A DNA stretch of 53,077 nucleotides from positions 1 to 53,077 of the forward strand of contig DATNPK010000057.1 of assembly GCA_036703275.1 (NCBI GenBank). The letters run 5' to 3'. This document shows positions 29,902 through 39,082 of the stretch, piece after piece. Position 1 is the stretch's first letter, and the number at the start of each line of letters is the position of its first letter. The position numbers were made by a program, and so were the translations under genes. The notes below the pieces were generated by a model. The model saw only the letters and a list, made by a program, of their open reading frames with translations, did not search any database and had not been told where the DNA came from. This DNA is from Coleofasciculaceae cyanobacterium (GTDB lineage Bacteria > Cyanobacteriota > Cyanobacteriia > Cyanobacteriales > Xenococcaceae).

Positions 29902-30593
29902 ATTAAATATTTTTTCCTTTAATTGATGATGATTTTAAAGTTCGGCTCGATCGTGCCAGCAAATATAAAATTACTTTGCCTGATTTAAACATTAGGAAAT
30001 GAAAATAAAAAAGTTGATAAAGCAAAAAATACGTTTTTTTACTAGATTTTAACTTTTTAGCTCGTTAGTAAAATTTTGATGATGGCGTATAAATAAACAA
30101 ATTGTTCCTCAGCAATAAAGCTTGCTATAAATTTAGAAATCAATAGTTTGTAAATAACAGTTAAACAATAAAAGTAATTTTATCTTGATTAATTTTATAA
30201 TCAAAATAAAGGCGATCGCTTAATAAAAGTACAATTAATCTTTGTCTATTTTATTATCTATGTATTGGTTCAAGCTTTTCAATTTTTGCTCTAGAAAAAT
30301 TGGAAAATTACAATAGTTTTTAGTAATTTGGCAGTTATTGTATCTAATAAGATTAAATCATTGATAAATAGAAATTTCACCCGCCAAAGGATATCAAAGA
30401 ATCAAGAAGATTGATTTGGCGAGCGAATGCCTGCGCAGCAATTATCGTAAGAAGAGTTAAAGACCGATTAACAAACAGCCCAATAGCTTAACTTGTCACA
30501 GTTGGCTATTAGCTTTTAGCTAACTTAGTAATCACGATCGCACCCTTGATGCAATCGGATTTTTCGATTTCAGGTGGCATTGGCATAATGGCT
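29902..30593. other. Intergenic region, 692 bases
   Basis: Spacer between the RTX gene and the ABC ATPase gene (both minus strand). AT-rich, one HIP1 site near 30213. Near 30505-30524 lies GCTATTAGCTTTTAGCTAAC, one of the short AGCT repeats found also at 36993, 47668 and 50589. No reading frame of note on either strand. Confidence 0.45.
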
Positions 30594-31421
30594 CTATTGA
30601 TATTGTTCCAGAAAATTTAAAGCCTGATTTCGTAAATCATAATACACTTGTGACTTAAGAATTTGCTTGCGATCGCGGGGATGAGGAAAAGGTACTTTTA
30701 AAATTTCGCCGATATTCGCTTCAGGGCCATTAGTCATAAGTATAATGCGATCGGACATATAAATTGCCTCGTCTACATCATGGGTAATCATCATTACTGC
30801 TTGTCGATGACTCTCCCAAATTTCTAAAACTTGTGCCTGTAGCTTTCTTTTGGTTAAAGCATCTAATGCTCCAAACGGTTCATCCATTAGTAACATTTTC
30901 GGGCGAGTAATTAGAGCGCGGGCAATTCCCACTCGTTGCTTCATCCCCCCAGAAATTTCATCGGGATATTTATCGGCAGCTTCGGTTAAATTTACCATTG
31001 CCAAATGTTCGTTGATTGAATCTACTTTTTCGGCACGAGTAGCTTTTTTATACACTTCATCTACCGCTAAACGAATATTTTCTTTGACTGTTAGCCAAGG
31101 CAGAAGAGCATAATTTTGAAACACCATCATTCTTTCTGCACCTGGTTGACGAATTTCTTTACCTTCTAGAGTAATTATTCCCGAAGTTGCTTTATCCAAA
31201 CCTGCGATAATTCTGAGCATGGTTGATTTACCGCAACCAGAGTGACCAATTACTGAAATATATTCTTCTGCCCCAATAGTTAAATTAATGCCGTCGAGAA
31301 TTACCGTTCGACCACCATTAGGTTTGGGAAAAGCTTTAATCAAATTTTCGATGACCAAAAATTCATCTTGGCTGCGATCAACCATAGTGTTGCTCATATC
31401 AGTGCTAGTAGAATTAAACAT
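30594..31421 (-). CDS. NrtD/CmpD-type ABC transporter ATPase
   Basis: 275 residues. ATPase of a nitrate/bicarbonate/cyanate-type importer. Visible: Walker A GHSGCGKST, signature SGGMKQRVGIARAL, Walker B MLLMDEPFGALDALT and the switch THDVDEAI. It is a single ATPase, whereas classical nrtC carries a fused binding-protein-like domain; no nrtC is here. ATG at 31421; internal ATGs (MSNTMVDRS) are alternative starts. It is last in an operon of three: permease, binding protein, ATPase, with 44 bases before it. The substrate is not fixed by sequence. Confidence 0.93.
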   Translation of the reverse strand: MFNSTSTDMSNTMVDRSQDEFLVIENLIKAFPKPNGGRTVILDGINLTIGAEEYISVIGHSGCGKSTMLRIIAGLDKATSGIITLEGKEIRQPGAERMMVFQNYALLPWLTVKENIRLAVDEVYKKATRAEKVDSINEHLAMVNLTEAADKYPDEISGGMKQRVGIARALITRPKMLLMDEPFGALDALTKRKLQAQVLEIWESHRQAVMMITHDVDEAIYMSDRIILMTNGPEANIGEILKVPFPHPRDRKQILKSQVYYDLRNQALNFLEQYQ

Positions 31422-31465
31422 TTAATAACTCCTTTAAAAACTAAAGTACTTGCCCAGAAATAAAT

Positions 31466-32866
31466 TTAAGACATAAAAATTGAGCGGGGTGCATTTGCCC
31501 GAATCTTAAAGCTGTTGAGATAACCGACTGGATCGCTGGGATCGAAAGCTTTATTGTCAATAAATGCCTCAGCCGACTCAACTTTAAAATCTTCTGTTGG
31601 ACACTTAATTCCCATTTCGCTAGCAATTTCGCGATACAAATCAGTACGCCAAGCTGTTCGCGCAATTTTATCGGCATTTTTCGGAAACTTGGCAATTTGT
31701 TGCCAACGTGTTGCCTGAGTCATTAACCATAGGTTTTGTGATTGCCACAAAAAAGTAGAATGATCGTTGGGAACAGTCGAAACTTCCGCAGGCAAATCGT
31801 AGAATATAGTAGTCGCTATACTGTCAACAATTCGTTTTTGGTTGTCAAAACCACCATAATTGTAATTTCCGATAATTCCTGCACCAGTTATATTTGGCTT
31901 TGCCCCAGTATAAGAACGCTCCGAGACAATTTGAGCTACTTCTGTGCGATTTTCAGGCTTACTGCAATACTGACAAGCTTCAATCATTGCTTTAACTAAA
32001 GAACGGTAAGTTTTGGGATTCTCATTGATAAAAGATTCCATTACCGCCAAAACGCGATCGGGATGTCCGCGCCAGATTTCTCTACCTTGGGCAAAGGTAA
32101 AGCCAATACCCTCATTACCAGAAATTGCTCTGGTATTCCAAGGTTCTGCCACCATATAGGCTTGCATTGCGCCAATGCGCATATTAGTTACCATTTGAGG
32201 TGGAGCAGTAATCATAATGCGAAAGCCTGTCACCGGGTCTAAACCCGCAGCTGCGATCAAATAACGCATAAAGTATTCATAAATCGCCGAACTTAAAACT
32301 ACGGCTAAAGACCTCTTTTCTGGAGGAGCATTACGAAAATAACCATCAAAATCTCGCCCAAATTGCTCTAAATTTCCTTGATAATCTTGCCAAGGGCGAA
32401 TACCAGCATCCCAAAGTTCTTTACTCATGGTCATGGCATTTCCGTGACGATGAATAGTCATCGCAGCACACAAGGGAGCATGACGCGCGCCTTCTGCACC
32501 TGCTCTCGCGTTCATAACTGCACCAGAAACTACGGGAGAGGCATCTAGGCGACCAAATATGACACCATCACGAGAGTTTGCCCAACTAGCCTCACGACTT
32601 AAAGTTACATTCAAGCCATACTTGCGAAAAAAACCTTTCTGCCAAGCTACAGCAAAGGGCGCACAGTCATTAACGGGAACATAACCAATAGTTAAATTGG
32701 GTTTTTCTAAACTTTCAGGCTTGACAATTGGTTCGACGGCTAAGGCTGCTTTGGTTAAGCTTTTGGGGGCTTTACTACCACTAATAGCACAACTTGACAA
32801 GGCGATCGCGGACGCACTCGTTCCTAAGCCTTGTAGAAAGGCTCTTCGTTTTATTTTGTTATTCAT
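31466..32866 (-). CDS. NrtA/CmpA-family substrate-binding lipoprotein
   Basis: 466 residues. Twin-arginine signal (RRAFLQG, R7-R8) followed by a lipobox with Cys 26 (ALSSC), so a Tat-exported lipoprotein in the periplasm. The binding domain shows the family pattern LTIGYVPVNDCAPFAVAWQK, GFFRKYGLNVTLSREASW, and a large C-terminal part. NrtA binds nitrate, CmpA bicarbonate and CynA cyanate; the ligand of this one is not decided by the residues I can align. Middle gene of the operon, 37 bases after the permease. The leader carries two c-di-AMP riboswitches, a regulation unusual for nitrate transporters. Confidence 0.9.
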   Translation of the reverse strand: MNNKIKRRAFLQGLGTSASAIALSSCAISGSKAPKSLTKAALAVEPIVKPESLEKPNLTIGYVPVNDCAPFAVAWQKGFFRKYGLNVTLSREASWANSRDGVIFGRLDASPVVSGAVMNARAGAEGARHAPLCAAMTIHRHGNAMTMSKELWDAGIRPWQDYQGNLEQFGRDFDGYFRNAPPEKRSLAVVLSSAIYEYFMRYLIAAAGLDPVTGFRIMITAPPQMVTNMRIGAMQAYMVAEPWNTRAISGNEGIGFTFAQGREIWRGHPDRVLAVMESFINENPKTYRSLVKAMIEACQYCSKPENRTEVAQIVSERSYTGAKPNITGAGIIGNYNYGGFDNQKRIVDSIATTIFYDLPAEVSTVPNDHSTFLWQSQNLWLMTQATRWQQIAKFPKNADKIARTAWRTDLYREIASEMGIKCPTEDFKVESAEAFIDNKAFDPSDPVGYLNSFKIRANAPRSIFMS

Positions 32867-32903
32867 TTCAATACTCCTGATTATTTATTGAGCTATTTGG
32901 CAA

Positions 32904-33737
32904 CTAAGAACGGGCAGGACGATGAGTTACCCAGGTTTCTACTAAGCCCAAAATATAGTCAAGAATTAAACCAGTTATACCTATGACAAATACTGCCAAA
33001 AATACGGAACTAAGGTTGAGGCGACTCCATTCATCCCAGACAAAAAAGCCAATGCCGATTCCACCTGTCAACATTTCTACTGCCACAATTACCAACCAGG
33101 CAACCCCTAAACTAATCCGCAAGCCAGTAAAAATATAAGGCAGACTTGCAGGTAAAATAATCTTGAGAATTTTTTTCCAAGCTGGCATTTCTAGCATTTG
33201 CGCTACGTCTTGATAGTCTTTGGGGACGCTAGATACCCCCATGGCTGTGTTAATAATAGTTGACCAAAGAGAAGTAATAAAAATTACGAAAATAGCTGAA
33301 GGATCGGCAACATTAAAAATAGCTAAAGCGATCGGCAACCAAGCTAACGGAGAGACGGGTTTAAGAACTTGAATTATTGGATTGATCGCTAACATTGCAG
33401 GTCTTGACATTCCAATCAAAAAGCCTACAGGGATAGCCACCGCAGCCCCAATTAAAAAGCCGATGATTACCCGTCGCAAGCTAGCTAACAACAACCAACC
33501 CAGACCTAAATCTCCTGGTCCTCGACGATAAAAAGGATTAAAAATATAATCTAAATTTTCCGTCAATGCTTGTGGAGGAGTGGGCATTAGTTCAGGACGA
33601 AATAAGGCGATCGCCCACCAAACAGCAATCAATCCGACAAAACCTGCTAATGGTAATAAAAATGTGTCTCTAACAACTAGTGGTTTTGCCTTTTTCCAGG
33701 CAAACTGCCCAGCTACGGCAAACGTAGATAAATTCAT
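32904..33737 (-). CDS. NrtB/CmpB-type ABC permease
   Basis: 277 residues from the ATG at 33737 (MNLSTFAVAG); an upstream in-frame start at 33776 would add 13 residues and overlaps the leader, so it is less likely. About six membrane helices and the permease EAA loop, VPKDYQDVAQMLEMPAWKKI, that contacts the ATPase. Typical NrtB-like features: RRGPGDLGLGWLLLASLRRV and SLWSTIINTAMGV. First gene of the operon, so the order is permease - binding protein - ATPase, unlike the usual A-B-C-D. The RNA leader upstream holds the two riboswitch aptamers. Confidence 0.92.
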   Translation of the reverse strand: MNLSTFAVAGQFAWKKAKPLVVRDTFLLPLAGFVGLIAVWWAIALFRPELMPTPPQALTENLDYIFNPFYRRGPGDLGLGWLLLASLRRVIIGFLIGAAVAIPVGFLIGMSRPAMLAINPIIQVLKPVSPLAWLPIALAIFNVADPSAIFVIFITSLWSTIINTAMGVSSVPKDYQDVAQMLEMPAWKKILKIILPASLPYIFTGLRISLGVAWLVIVAVEMLTGGIGIGFFVWDEWSRLNLSSVFLAVFVIGITGLILDYILGLVETWVTHRPARS

Positions 33738-33816
33738 ATGTATAATCCTTATGGTTGAAATTGATCGAAGTATCAAAGATAAGGAATACTGATAAAAAAT
33801 TGTTTAAATATTTTTC

Positions 33817-33925
33817 TTCAGTTTCCTCTCAAAGCCGACGAGGTTAGCTGACGGGCTAGGACTGAGAGATGTCCTTCTCTATCTATCGAGATTCGCCCCA
33901 AATTTGGGTCCCCCGTTTCTGAGTT
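33817..33925 (-). promoter_or_regulatory. c-di-AMP riboswitch (ydaO-yuaA class), gene-proximal copy
   Basis: Minus strand. The hallmarks of the ydaO-yuaA aptamer are in order: AACGGGGGACCC, TTTGGGGCGAATC, a variable stem GATAGATAG, AGGACATCTCTCAGTCC, then CCCGTCAGCTAACCTCGTC and GGCTTTGAGAG. The class binds cyclic di-AMP and usually turns genes off. It ends about 80 bases before the permease ATG. I do not see a strong terminator hairpin in between, so the control may act on translation or the platform is weak. Confidence 0.88.
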
Positions 33926-34307
33926 AATTATTTAAATCAACTTGAATTAGGCTTAGCAATAAAATATGTGCTTTATTTCTGAGAATGCATATATACCATA
34001 AGATAGATTTTGACCGCGGAGGGCGGAGTACCGTTCACTCTAAACATCTAGGTAAAAATAATTACATTTCCACATATTTGTGTTGTAAATTAAATTCTTT
34101 CAGTTAAAGCACACTTATGGCGATCGCTGTTAATTGAACATACTTTTAGTTTTCCTTTAGTTAGCTACGTGCCTCAAGAGCTATGAAACCTTTAAGATTT
34201 ATGATTAGCACTGTAATGTAGGCACAATATTACGTAAAGAGCAGTTAGTAACCAAGGATACTGATGAGAACAATTAAGTATTAAATATATTTTAATACCG
34301 TCTTTCC
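33926..34307. other. Spacer between the two riboswitches
   Basis: 382 bases, AT-rich, without a convincing reading frame on either strand. It contains the inverted repeat GTATTAAA-atata-TTTAATAC near 34278-34298 and one HIP1 site near 34121. A second promoter could lie here, making two transcripts each with its own aptamer. Confidence 0.4.
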
Positions 34308-34425
34308 CTTCAATCTCCTCTCAAAGCCGACGAGGTTAGCTGACGGGCTAGGACTGAGAGATGTCCCTTTCTATTTTCCGTAGAAATAAGCCCCAATATT
34401 GGATCCCCCGTTCTCATAGTCTTGC
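34308..34425 (-). promoter_or_regulatory. c-di-AMP riboswitch (ydaO-yuaA class), distal copy
   Basis: A second aptamer, about 490 bases upstream of the first: AACGGGGGATCC, ATTGGGGCTTATT, GGGACATCTCTCAGTCC, and the same CCCGTCAGCTAACCTCGTC and GGCTTTGAGAGG. The core after GGACATC is identical to the proximal copy, while the 5' part differs (for example ACCC / ATCC), so the copies have diverged there. It lies between uvrB and the operon and is most likely in the same leader. The inverted repeat GTATTAAA-atata-TTTAATAC follows it, a possible expression platform. Confidence 0.86.
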
Positions 34426-34737
34426 TTGTGATTCAAGCTTGACTGTAAGATTTGGCTGACTGAACTTCATTATTTGTTTTTTAGAAATTAAACTATTGAT
34501 TTGTCTTTTGGGTGTCTTTTTGATGTCAATTTTGACAAATTATCACCAGAAAGTCTAGGGCATAGTTACACAATTTAAAGTCCTGGTGACTTTCGATTAT
34601 ATTTTAGCGATCGCGATAGTAATTAGTATTGTCAGCAGCAATGAACACAAATGATTTATCTGTTTACCGACTAATTCTAGGTTTTTGCTCGATCATTAAT
34701 CGTGAAGCTTGACGAATTTGACGATTTATCTCTCCAG

Positions 34738-36762
34738 CTATTTTTGAGAATTGGTATTATTTCTGCTTCTCCCTAATAATTTATCCCGCAACTTAAGAAT
34801 GCGATCGCGATATTTAGCTGCTTCTTCAAACTCAAGATCTTTGGCTGCTTGTTTCATTTTGGCTTCTAGCTGTTCGATAAGGGCGGGAATTTTCTCTAGA
34901 GATAGTTCAGCCGATTTCTCGTAAACTTCCTCTAGCTGTTCGGAGTTTAAACGGCGAGAAATATCTAAGAAAGCCAGAATCGAATTCTCTTCATTTTTAA
35001 TAATTGGCTTGGGAGTAATGTTGTGGCGTTTGTTGTAAGCAATTTGAATATTACGTCTTCTTTCAGTTTCTTCAATTGCCTTTGCCATACTTTTAGTCAG
35101 ATTATCGGCATACAAAATTGCCTGTCCCTGCACGTGACGGGCAGCCCTACCAATAGTTTGAATAATCGAACTTGCCGAACGTAAAAAGCCTTCTTTATCC
35201 GCATCAAGAATTGCTACCAAAGATACTTCTGGCAAATCTAAACCTTCCCGCAATAGGTTGACCCCGATTAAAACATCAACATCGCCCCTGCGTAGAGACT
35301 GTAAAATTTCGATTCGTTCAATTGATTTAATTTCCGAGTGCAAATATTGAACTTTGATATCTCGTTCGGCAAAATATTCGCTTAAGTCTTCTGACATTTT
35401 TTTCGTCAGGGTGGTAATTAAAACCCGTTCTCCTTTGGCAATGCGATCGTGAATTTCGCCAAATAAATCGTCTACTTGTCCCTCTGTGGGGCGAACTAAA
35501 ATTTCGGGATCGATTACTCCTGTAGGTCGAATAATCTGCTGGGCAACCCGATCTTCTGACTGTTCCAATTCCCATGTTGCAGGAGTTGCCGAAACAAAGA
35601 CACACTGATTTACCTTGGACCAAAACTCATCAGCTTTTAACGGGCGATTATCCGCAGCAGAGGGCAGTCTAAAGCCATGCTCGATTAAAACCTTCTTCCT
35701 AGCGCGATCGCCATTATACATCCCTCGCAGTTGGGGTACGGTAACGTGAGATTCATCAATTACCAATAGCCAATCATCAGGAAAATAATCGATCAAACAT
35801 TCTGGTGGTGAACCTGGTTTTTTCCCTGCTAAATGTCGAGAATAGTTTTCTACGCCGTTACAATAGCCAACTTCTTCTAAGAGTTCTAGATCGTAGCGAC
35901 AACGCTGTTCTAATCTTTGGGCTTCGAGTAGCTTATTTTCACTTTCGAGTTCAATTAAACGGGCTTCTAATTCCTGTCTAATATTTAAACAAGCTATTTC
36001 TAATCTTGACTGGGGTGTAACAAAGTGACGGGCGGGATAGATATTAATCCCATTCAGACTTTGTAAAATCTCTCCTGTAACTGGATCGACGTAACGCAAG
36101 GCTTCGATCTCATCGCCAAAAAACTCGATCCGAATTATCCGATCTTCATAAGCAGGAACAATTTCTAATACATCTCCCTTGACTCGAAATCTTCCCCGTT
36201 CAAGTTCAATATCGTTACGGGAATACTGAACAGTCACTAAATCTCGCAATAATTCCCGTTGATTAACTTCCATACCCAGTTTAAGCGGTACGGCGGCATT
36301 GAGATACTCGGCGGGCATTCCCAAACCATAAATACAGCTAATCGAGGCGACAACAATTACATCTCGACGTTCAAAAAGCGATCGCGTTGCTGAGTGACGC
36401 AACATATCAATCTCATCGTTAATTGAAGCCGTTTTCTCAATATAAGTATCGCTGACGGGAATGTAAGCCTCAGGCTGATAGTAATCGTAATAACTGACAA
36501 AATATTCTACTGCATTGTCCGGGAAAAACAAGCGTAACTCATTGCACAACTGGGCTGCTAAGGTTTTATTGTGCGCCAATACCAAAGTTGGCTTTTGCAC
36601 ATTGGTAATCAGGTTGGCTACGGAAAAAGTTTTACCTGTACCTGTTGCCCCTAGTAAGGTTTGAAAGCGGTTTCCTTGCTGTAATGAGTCGGTTAATTGG
36701 GCGATCGCTTCAGGCTGATCTCCCCCTGGTTCAAAGGGTGATTGCAGGTTAAATAAGCTCAT
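34738..36762 (-). CDS. uvrB: UvrABC excision nuclease subunit B
   Basis: 674 residues. DNA-damage-verifying helicase of nucleotide excision repair; loads UvrC. Visible: Walker A GATGTGKT (38-45), the beta-hairpin [10 protein letters not shown] (91-100) that inserts at the lesion, [18 protein letters not shown], the helicase motif [30 protein letters not shown], and the C-terminal UVR motif [19 protein letters not shown]. Standard length; starts at ATG. Single gene; the stop lies 300 bases upstream of the distal riboswitch. Confidence 0.98.
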   Translation of the reverse strand: MSLFNLQSPFEPGGDQPEAIAQLTDSLQQGNRFQTLLGATGTGKTFSVANLITNVQKPTLVLAHNKTLAAQLCNELRLFFPDNAVEYFVSYYDYYQPEAYIPVSDTYIEKTASINDEIDMLRHSATRSLFERRDVIVVASISCIYGLGMPAEYLNAAVPLKLGMEVNQRELLRDLVTVQYSRNDIELERGRFRVKGDVLEIVPAYEDRIIRIEFFGDEIEALRYVDPVTGEILQSLNGINIYPARHFVTPQSRLEIACLNIRQELEARLIELESENKLLEAQRLEQRCRYDLELLEEVGYCNGVENYSRHLAGKKPGSPPECLIDYFPDDWLLVIDESHVTVPQLRGMYNGDRARKKVLIEHGFRLPSAADNRPLKADEFWSKVNQCVFVSATPATWELEQSEDRVAQQIIRPTGVIDPEILVRPTEGQVDDLFGEIHDRIAKGERVLITTLTKKMSEDLSEYFAERDIKVQYLHSEIKSIERIEILQSLRRGDVDVLIGVNLLREGLDLPEVSLVAILDADKEGFLRSASSIIQTIGRAARHVQGQAILYADNLTKSMAKAIEETERRRNIQIAYNKRHNITPKPIIKNEENSILAFLDISRRLNSEQLEEVYEKSAELSLEKIPALIEQLEAKMKQAAKDLEFEEAAKYRDRILKLRDKLLGRSRNNTNSQK

Positions 36763-37073
36763 TTAAATAAATATTTATCTAATCATCTTTAAAAATAGCG
36801 CAGATTGCCAGATTAGTTCATTTGTTTTATCGATATATATTACAACGAAGATAGTATCTTGGACCACGATTTCGATTTTAAGTTGAGGGGATGGAGAAAA
36901 AGAAACGATAATAATTAAATCGATGGCGTTGCTGATTTAAGTAATGACATATTTGCGTAGCTTATCCTTTAGGACAAAATAATACTGTTTGAAGCTCTTA
37001 GCTCTTAGCTTTGCGTCAATAGCTTTCCTGACTTATTAATTTCTTTAACCCAAGCTAACGTTAAATTTCCAAC
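36763..37073. other. Intergenic region, 311 bases
   Basis: Spacer between uvrB and the MgtC-like gene (both minus). AT-rich. It contains the AGCT-type short repeat AGCTCTTAGCTCTTAGCT at 36993-37010. No other structure is seen. Confidence 0.4.
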
Positions 37074-37526
37074 CTAGAGATATTCTTCCCATTTCTCAAA
37101 TAGCCGCAAGATTATCCAGGTAACTACTGCTACCACTAACCCTAGAATCCACAATCCGCAGCCGACAGTAATTCCTAAAGCAGCAGAAACCCAAATGGCG
37201 GCTGCGGAAGTTAAACCTTTTCCTTTAGACTCGCGTAAAATTGTTCCACCGCCAATAAATCCAACTCCACTAATAACACCAGAAATAGCTCTGCCTAAGA
37301 CATCTAAATTCTGTTCTGCTGCACCTATTTCAATCGGGACAAGTACCACTAACGCAGAACCAAAACTAACCAGCATAATGGTTCTCAGCCCTGCTGGTTT
37401 CTTTTTAGTTTCTCTTTCCAAGCCAATAATTGCACCAGCTAAGAGAGCAACACCTAAGCGCAATAAAACACCTTGCCAACCAAGAGGAGAAAAAGAAGAA
37501 GTTTGTAACAATTTTTTTGCAACCAA
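37074..37526 (-). CDS. MgtC/SapB family membrane protein
   Basis: 150 residues with four membrane helices. MgtC proteins adjust to low magnesium or acid stress and modulate ATP synthase in some bacteria. Conserved parts: LLRLGVALLAGAIIGLERE, TIMLVSFGSALVVLVP, ISGVGFIGGGTILRE and GLTSAAAIWVSAALGI. The start is probably TTG at 37526, since no ATG or GTG lies between the upstream stop and the first helix. No magnesium-responsive leader is recognisable. Confidence 0.88.
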   Translation of the reverse strand: MVAKKLLQTSSFSPLGWQGVLLRLGVALLAGAIIGLERETKKKPAGLRTIMLVSFGSALVVLVPIEIGAAEQNLDVLGRAISGVISGVGFIGGGTILRESKGKGLTSAAAIWVSAALGITVGCGLWILGLVVAVVTWIILRLFEKWEEYL

Positions 37527-37637
37527 ATGTTATTAAATATATTTTCATCATTGAACTTACTGGCACAATCAGTAATAAGATACAAATCTTTTTTAAGGCG
37601 GTTAAATATTTTGGTAGACAAAGCGCGATCGCTATTA

Positions 37638-37669
37638 ATCATTTAGCGAAGAGCTCTTCGCTAAATGAT
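37638..37669. repeat. 32-bp perfect palindrome after the crp-like gene
   Basis: ATCATTTAGCGAAGAG followed by its exact reverse complement CTCTTCGCTAAATGAT. It begins 2 bases after the stop of the minus-strand Crp/Fnr gene. No T-run follows, so if it ends transcription it would be a weak or paused type; it could also protect the mRNA 3' end. Confidence 0.75.
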
Positions 37670-37671
37670 AG

Positions 37672-38370
37672 TTATCGCCGACAAGATTTTTGACGCAAAA
37701 GCTGATAGCATTCGCAAGCATTGTCTTCTAAAGCTTCCCGATTTAAAATAGTAATTTTGCCACGGGAATAACAAATACATCTTTTTTGCTGAAGAATACC
37801 TGCTGCTAAGGTTACGGTCGAACGACGAACTCCTATTATATTACTGATCAACTCCTGAGTCAGAGGCAGTTCATCAGATTGACTTAAATCTTGAACCATC
37901 AGCAGCCAACGAGCTAGACGTTCTTCAATTATATGATGACGGTTACAAGCTGCTAGTTGAGCAACCTCTTTTAGTCTGGTGTCGGCGTAGGTAAGCAATA
38001 GCCTCTGCAATTCTCCTCCTCGCTCGAACTCGCGTTTTAAAACCCGAGCAGAAATTTTCATAGCACTATCTGCTACTAAAACAAGAACCTGACTACAACT
38101 ATAATTATTGCCAAAAATAGCTGGAAGACCAATCATTCCCGTAGCGCCGATTAAACCAATTTCAACAGTCGAACCATTACTCAATTTAAAAGATGAAGAA
38201 AACACTGCATTTTTGGGAAAATAAACAGTTTCCATCCTTTGTGAAGTCTCATAGAGAATTGTTTCCGCAGCCAAAGAAACAGACGTTAAATGAGGCTTTA
38301 AACGTTGATATTCAGCTTCTGGCAAAGCTGCTAAAAAATGATTAAGCGATCGCGAAACAATTTGTGACAT
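37672..38370 (-). CDS. Crp/Fnr-family transcription regulator
   Basis: 232 residues. N-terminal cyclic-nucleotide-like sensor (MSQIVSRSLNHFLAALPEAE, then ETVYFPKNAVFSSSFKLSNG and GLIGATGMIGLPAIFG) and a C-terminal winged helix-turn-helix (LTQELISNIIGVRRSTVTLAA). The typical RxS cAMP-binding motif is not obvious, so the ligand may differ. Starts at ATG. It is divergent from a small gene across 18 bases, so the two share a promoter region. The 32-bp palindrome lies directly downstream. Confidence 0.9.
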   Translation of the reverse strand: MSQIVSRSLNHFLAALPEAEYQRLKPHLTSVSLAAETILYETSQRMETVYFPKNAVFSSSFKLSNGSTVEIGLIGATGMIGLPAIFGNNYSCSQVLVLVADSAMKISARVLKREFERGGELQRLLLTYADTRLKEVAQLAACNRHHIIEERLARWLLMVQDLSQSDELPLTQELISNIIGVRRSTVTLAAGILQQKRCICYSRGKITILNREALEDNACECYQLLRQKSCRR

Positions 38371-38388
38371 AGGAAACCTCTTTTTATC

Positions 38389-38586
38389 GTGCAGATATTG
38401 AAAAAAATGTTGAATAAACTATTGATAAAATCTACGAACAAAAATCATCAAATAGTCTTATGGAAAGCTGACCGCAGAAGTTGTATTACCGTTTATTTAG
38501 AGAATAGATATTCCTCAAGTTCGTTTGAAGTTTTCTTTGATGATTGCTTCTTAATTAAGAAAAATTTAGATCAGCACAAAAGTTAA
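38389..38586 (+). CDS. Small basic hypothetical protein
   Basis: 65 residues from GTG 38389 (ATG at 38407 is an alternative start). It reads as a small basic protein: MQILKKMLNKLLIKSTNKNH, then IVLWKADRRSCITVYLENRY and FDDCFLIKKNLDQHKS. A strong bidirectional terminator starts 2 bases after the stop, which supports a real transcript. It sits divergently next to the Crp/Fnr gene and may be controlled by it. Family not recognised. Confidence 0.5.
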   Translation: MQILKKMLNKLLIKSTNKNHQIVLWKADRRSCITVYLENRYSSSSFEVFFDDCFLIKKNLDQHKS

Positions 38587-38587
38587 A

Positions 38588-38619
38588 TAAAAAGGCTTGT
38601 TCCCTAACAAGCCTTTTTA
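38588..38619. terminator. Bidirectional Rho-independent terminator
   Basis: AAAAAGGCTTGTT - ccct - AACAAGCCTTTTT: a 13-bp stem flanked by A-run and T-run on opposite sides, so it can stop transcription from both directions. It lies just after the small basic gene. Confidence 0.9.
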
Positions 38620-39082
38620 TTTTCGAATATTTTTCAGGTTATTTGTGTACGTAATCGAACACAAGCGAATTTTTAATTAATAATTTAAAGCGAAAAATAA
38701 TTATTTATATCTTTAGTTAGATGAAATTATTTTTTACTGCTAAATAAACTCAAATACTGTTGATTAATTGCTCTTTAAACTATTGAATCTAGATAATTAA
38801 ACGTAATTTAAATTAATTGTAATATTTCTGACTTTAAAATATTATCTATTTTTAAAATAAAGACTTAATTTTTATCAGACTAAAGATATAATTTTTGCTC
38901 AAAAATTAAAATATAATTTTCAATACCCAACAAATTAATCTAGACGCGCTACTAGCAAGTCTATTATATTTTTGAGAAATAGTATAATTAATAATATTTA
39001 ATATTTTTCCTTCCTAAGTTAGATAAATTTCTCAAGTAACTTTAGCACAATAAAAATGTAGAACTATAAGATAATTAACTAT
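38620..39082. other. Very AT-rich intergenic region, 463 bases
   Basis: Upstream region of the YflT-like stress gene. Long A/T runs, no recognisable reading frame, RNA or hairpin beyond the preceding terminator. The length suggests a regulated promoter for the stress protein but I cannot point to boxes. Confidence 0.4.

Noticed and set aside
33817-34425. Guanidine riboswitch (plus strand reading)
   Set aside because: The plus strand has ACGAGG and GGACTGAGAG stretches that recall guanidine classes, but the pairing does not fit, whereas the minus strand matches the ydaO-yuaA signature and faces the operon.
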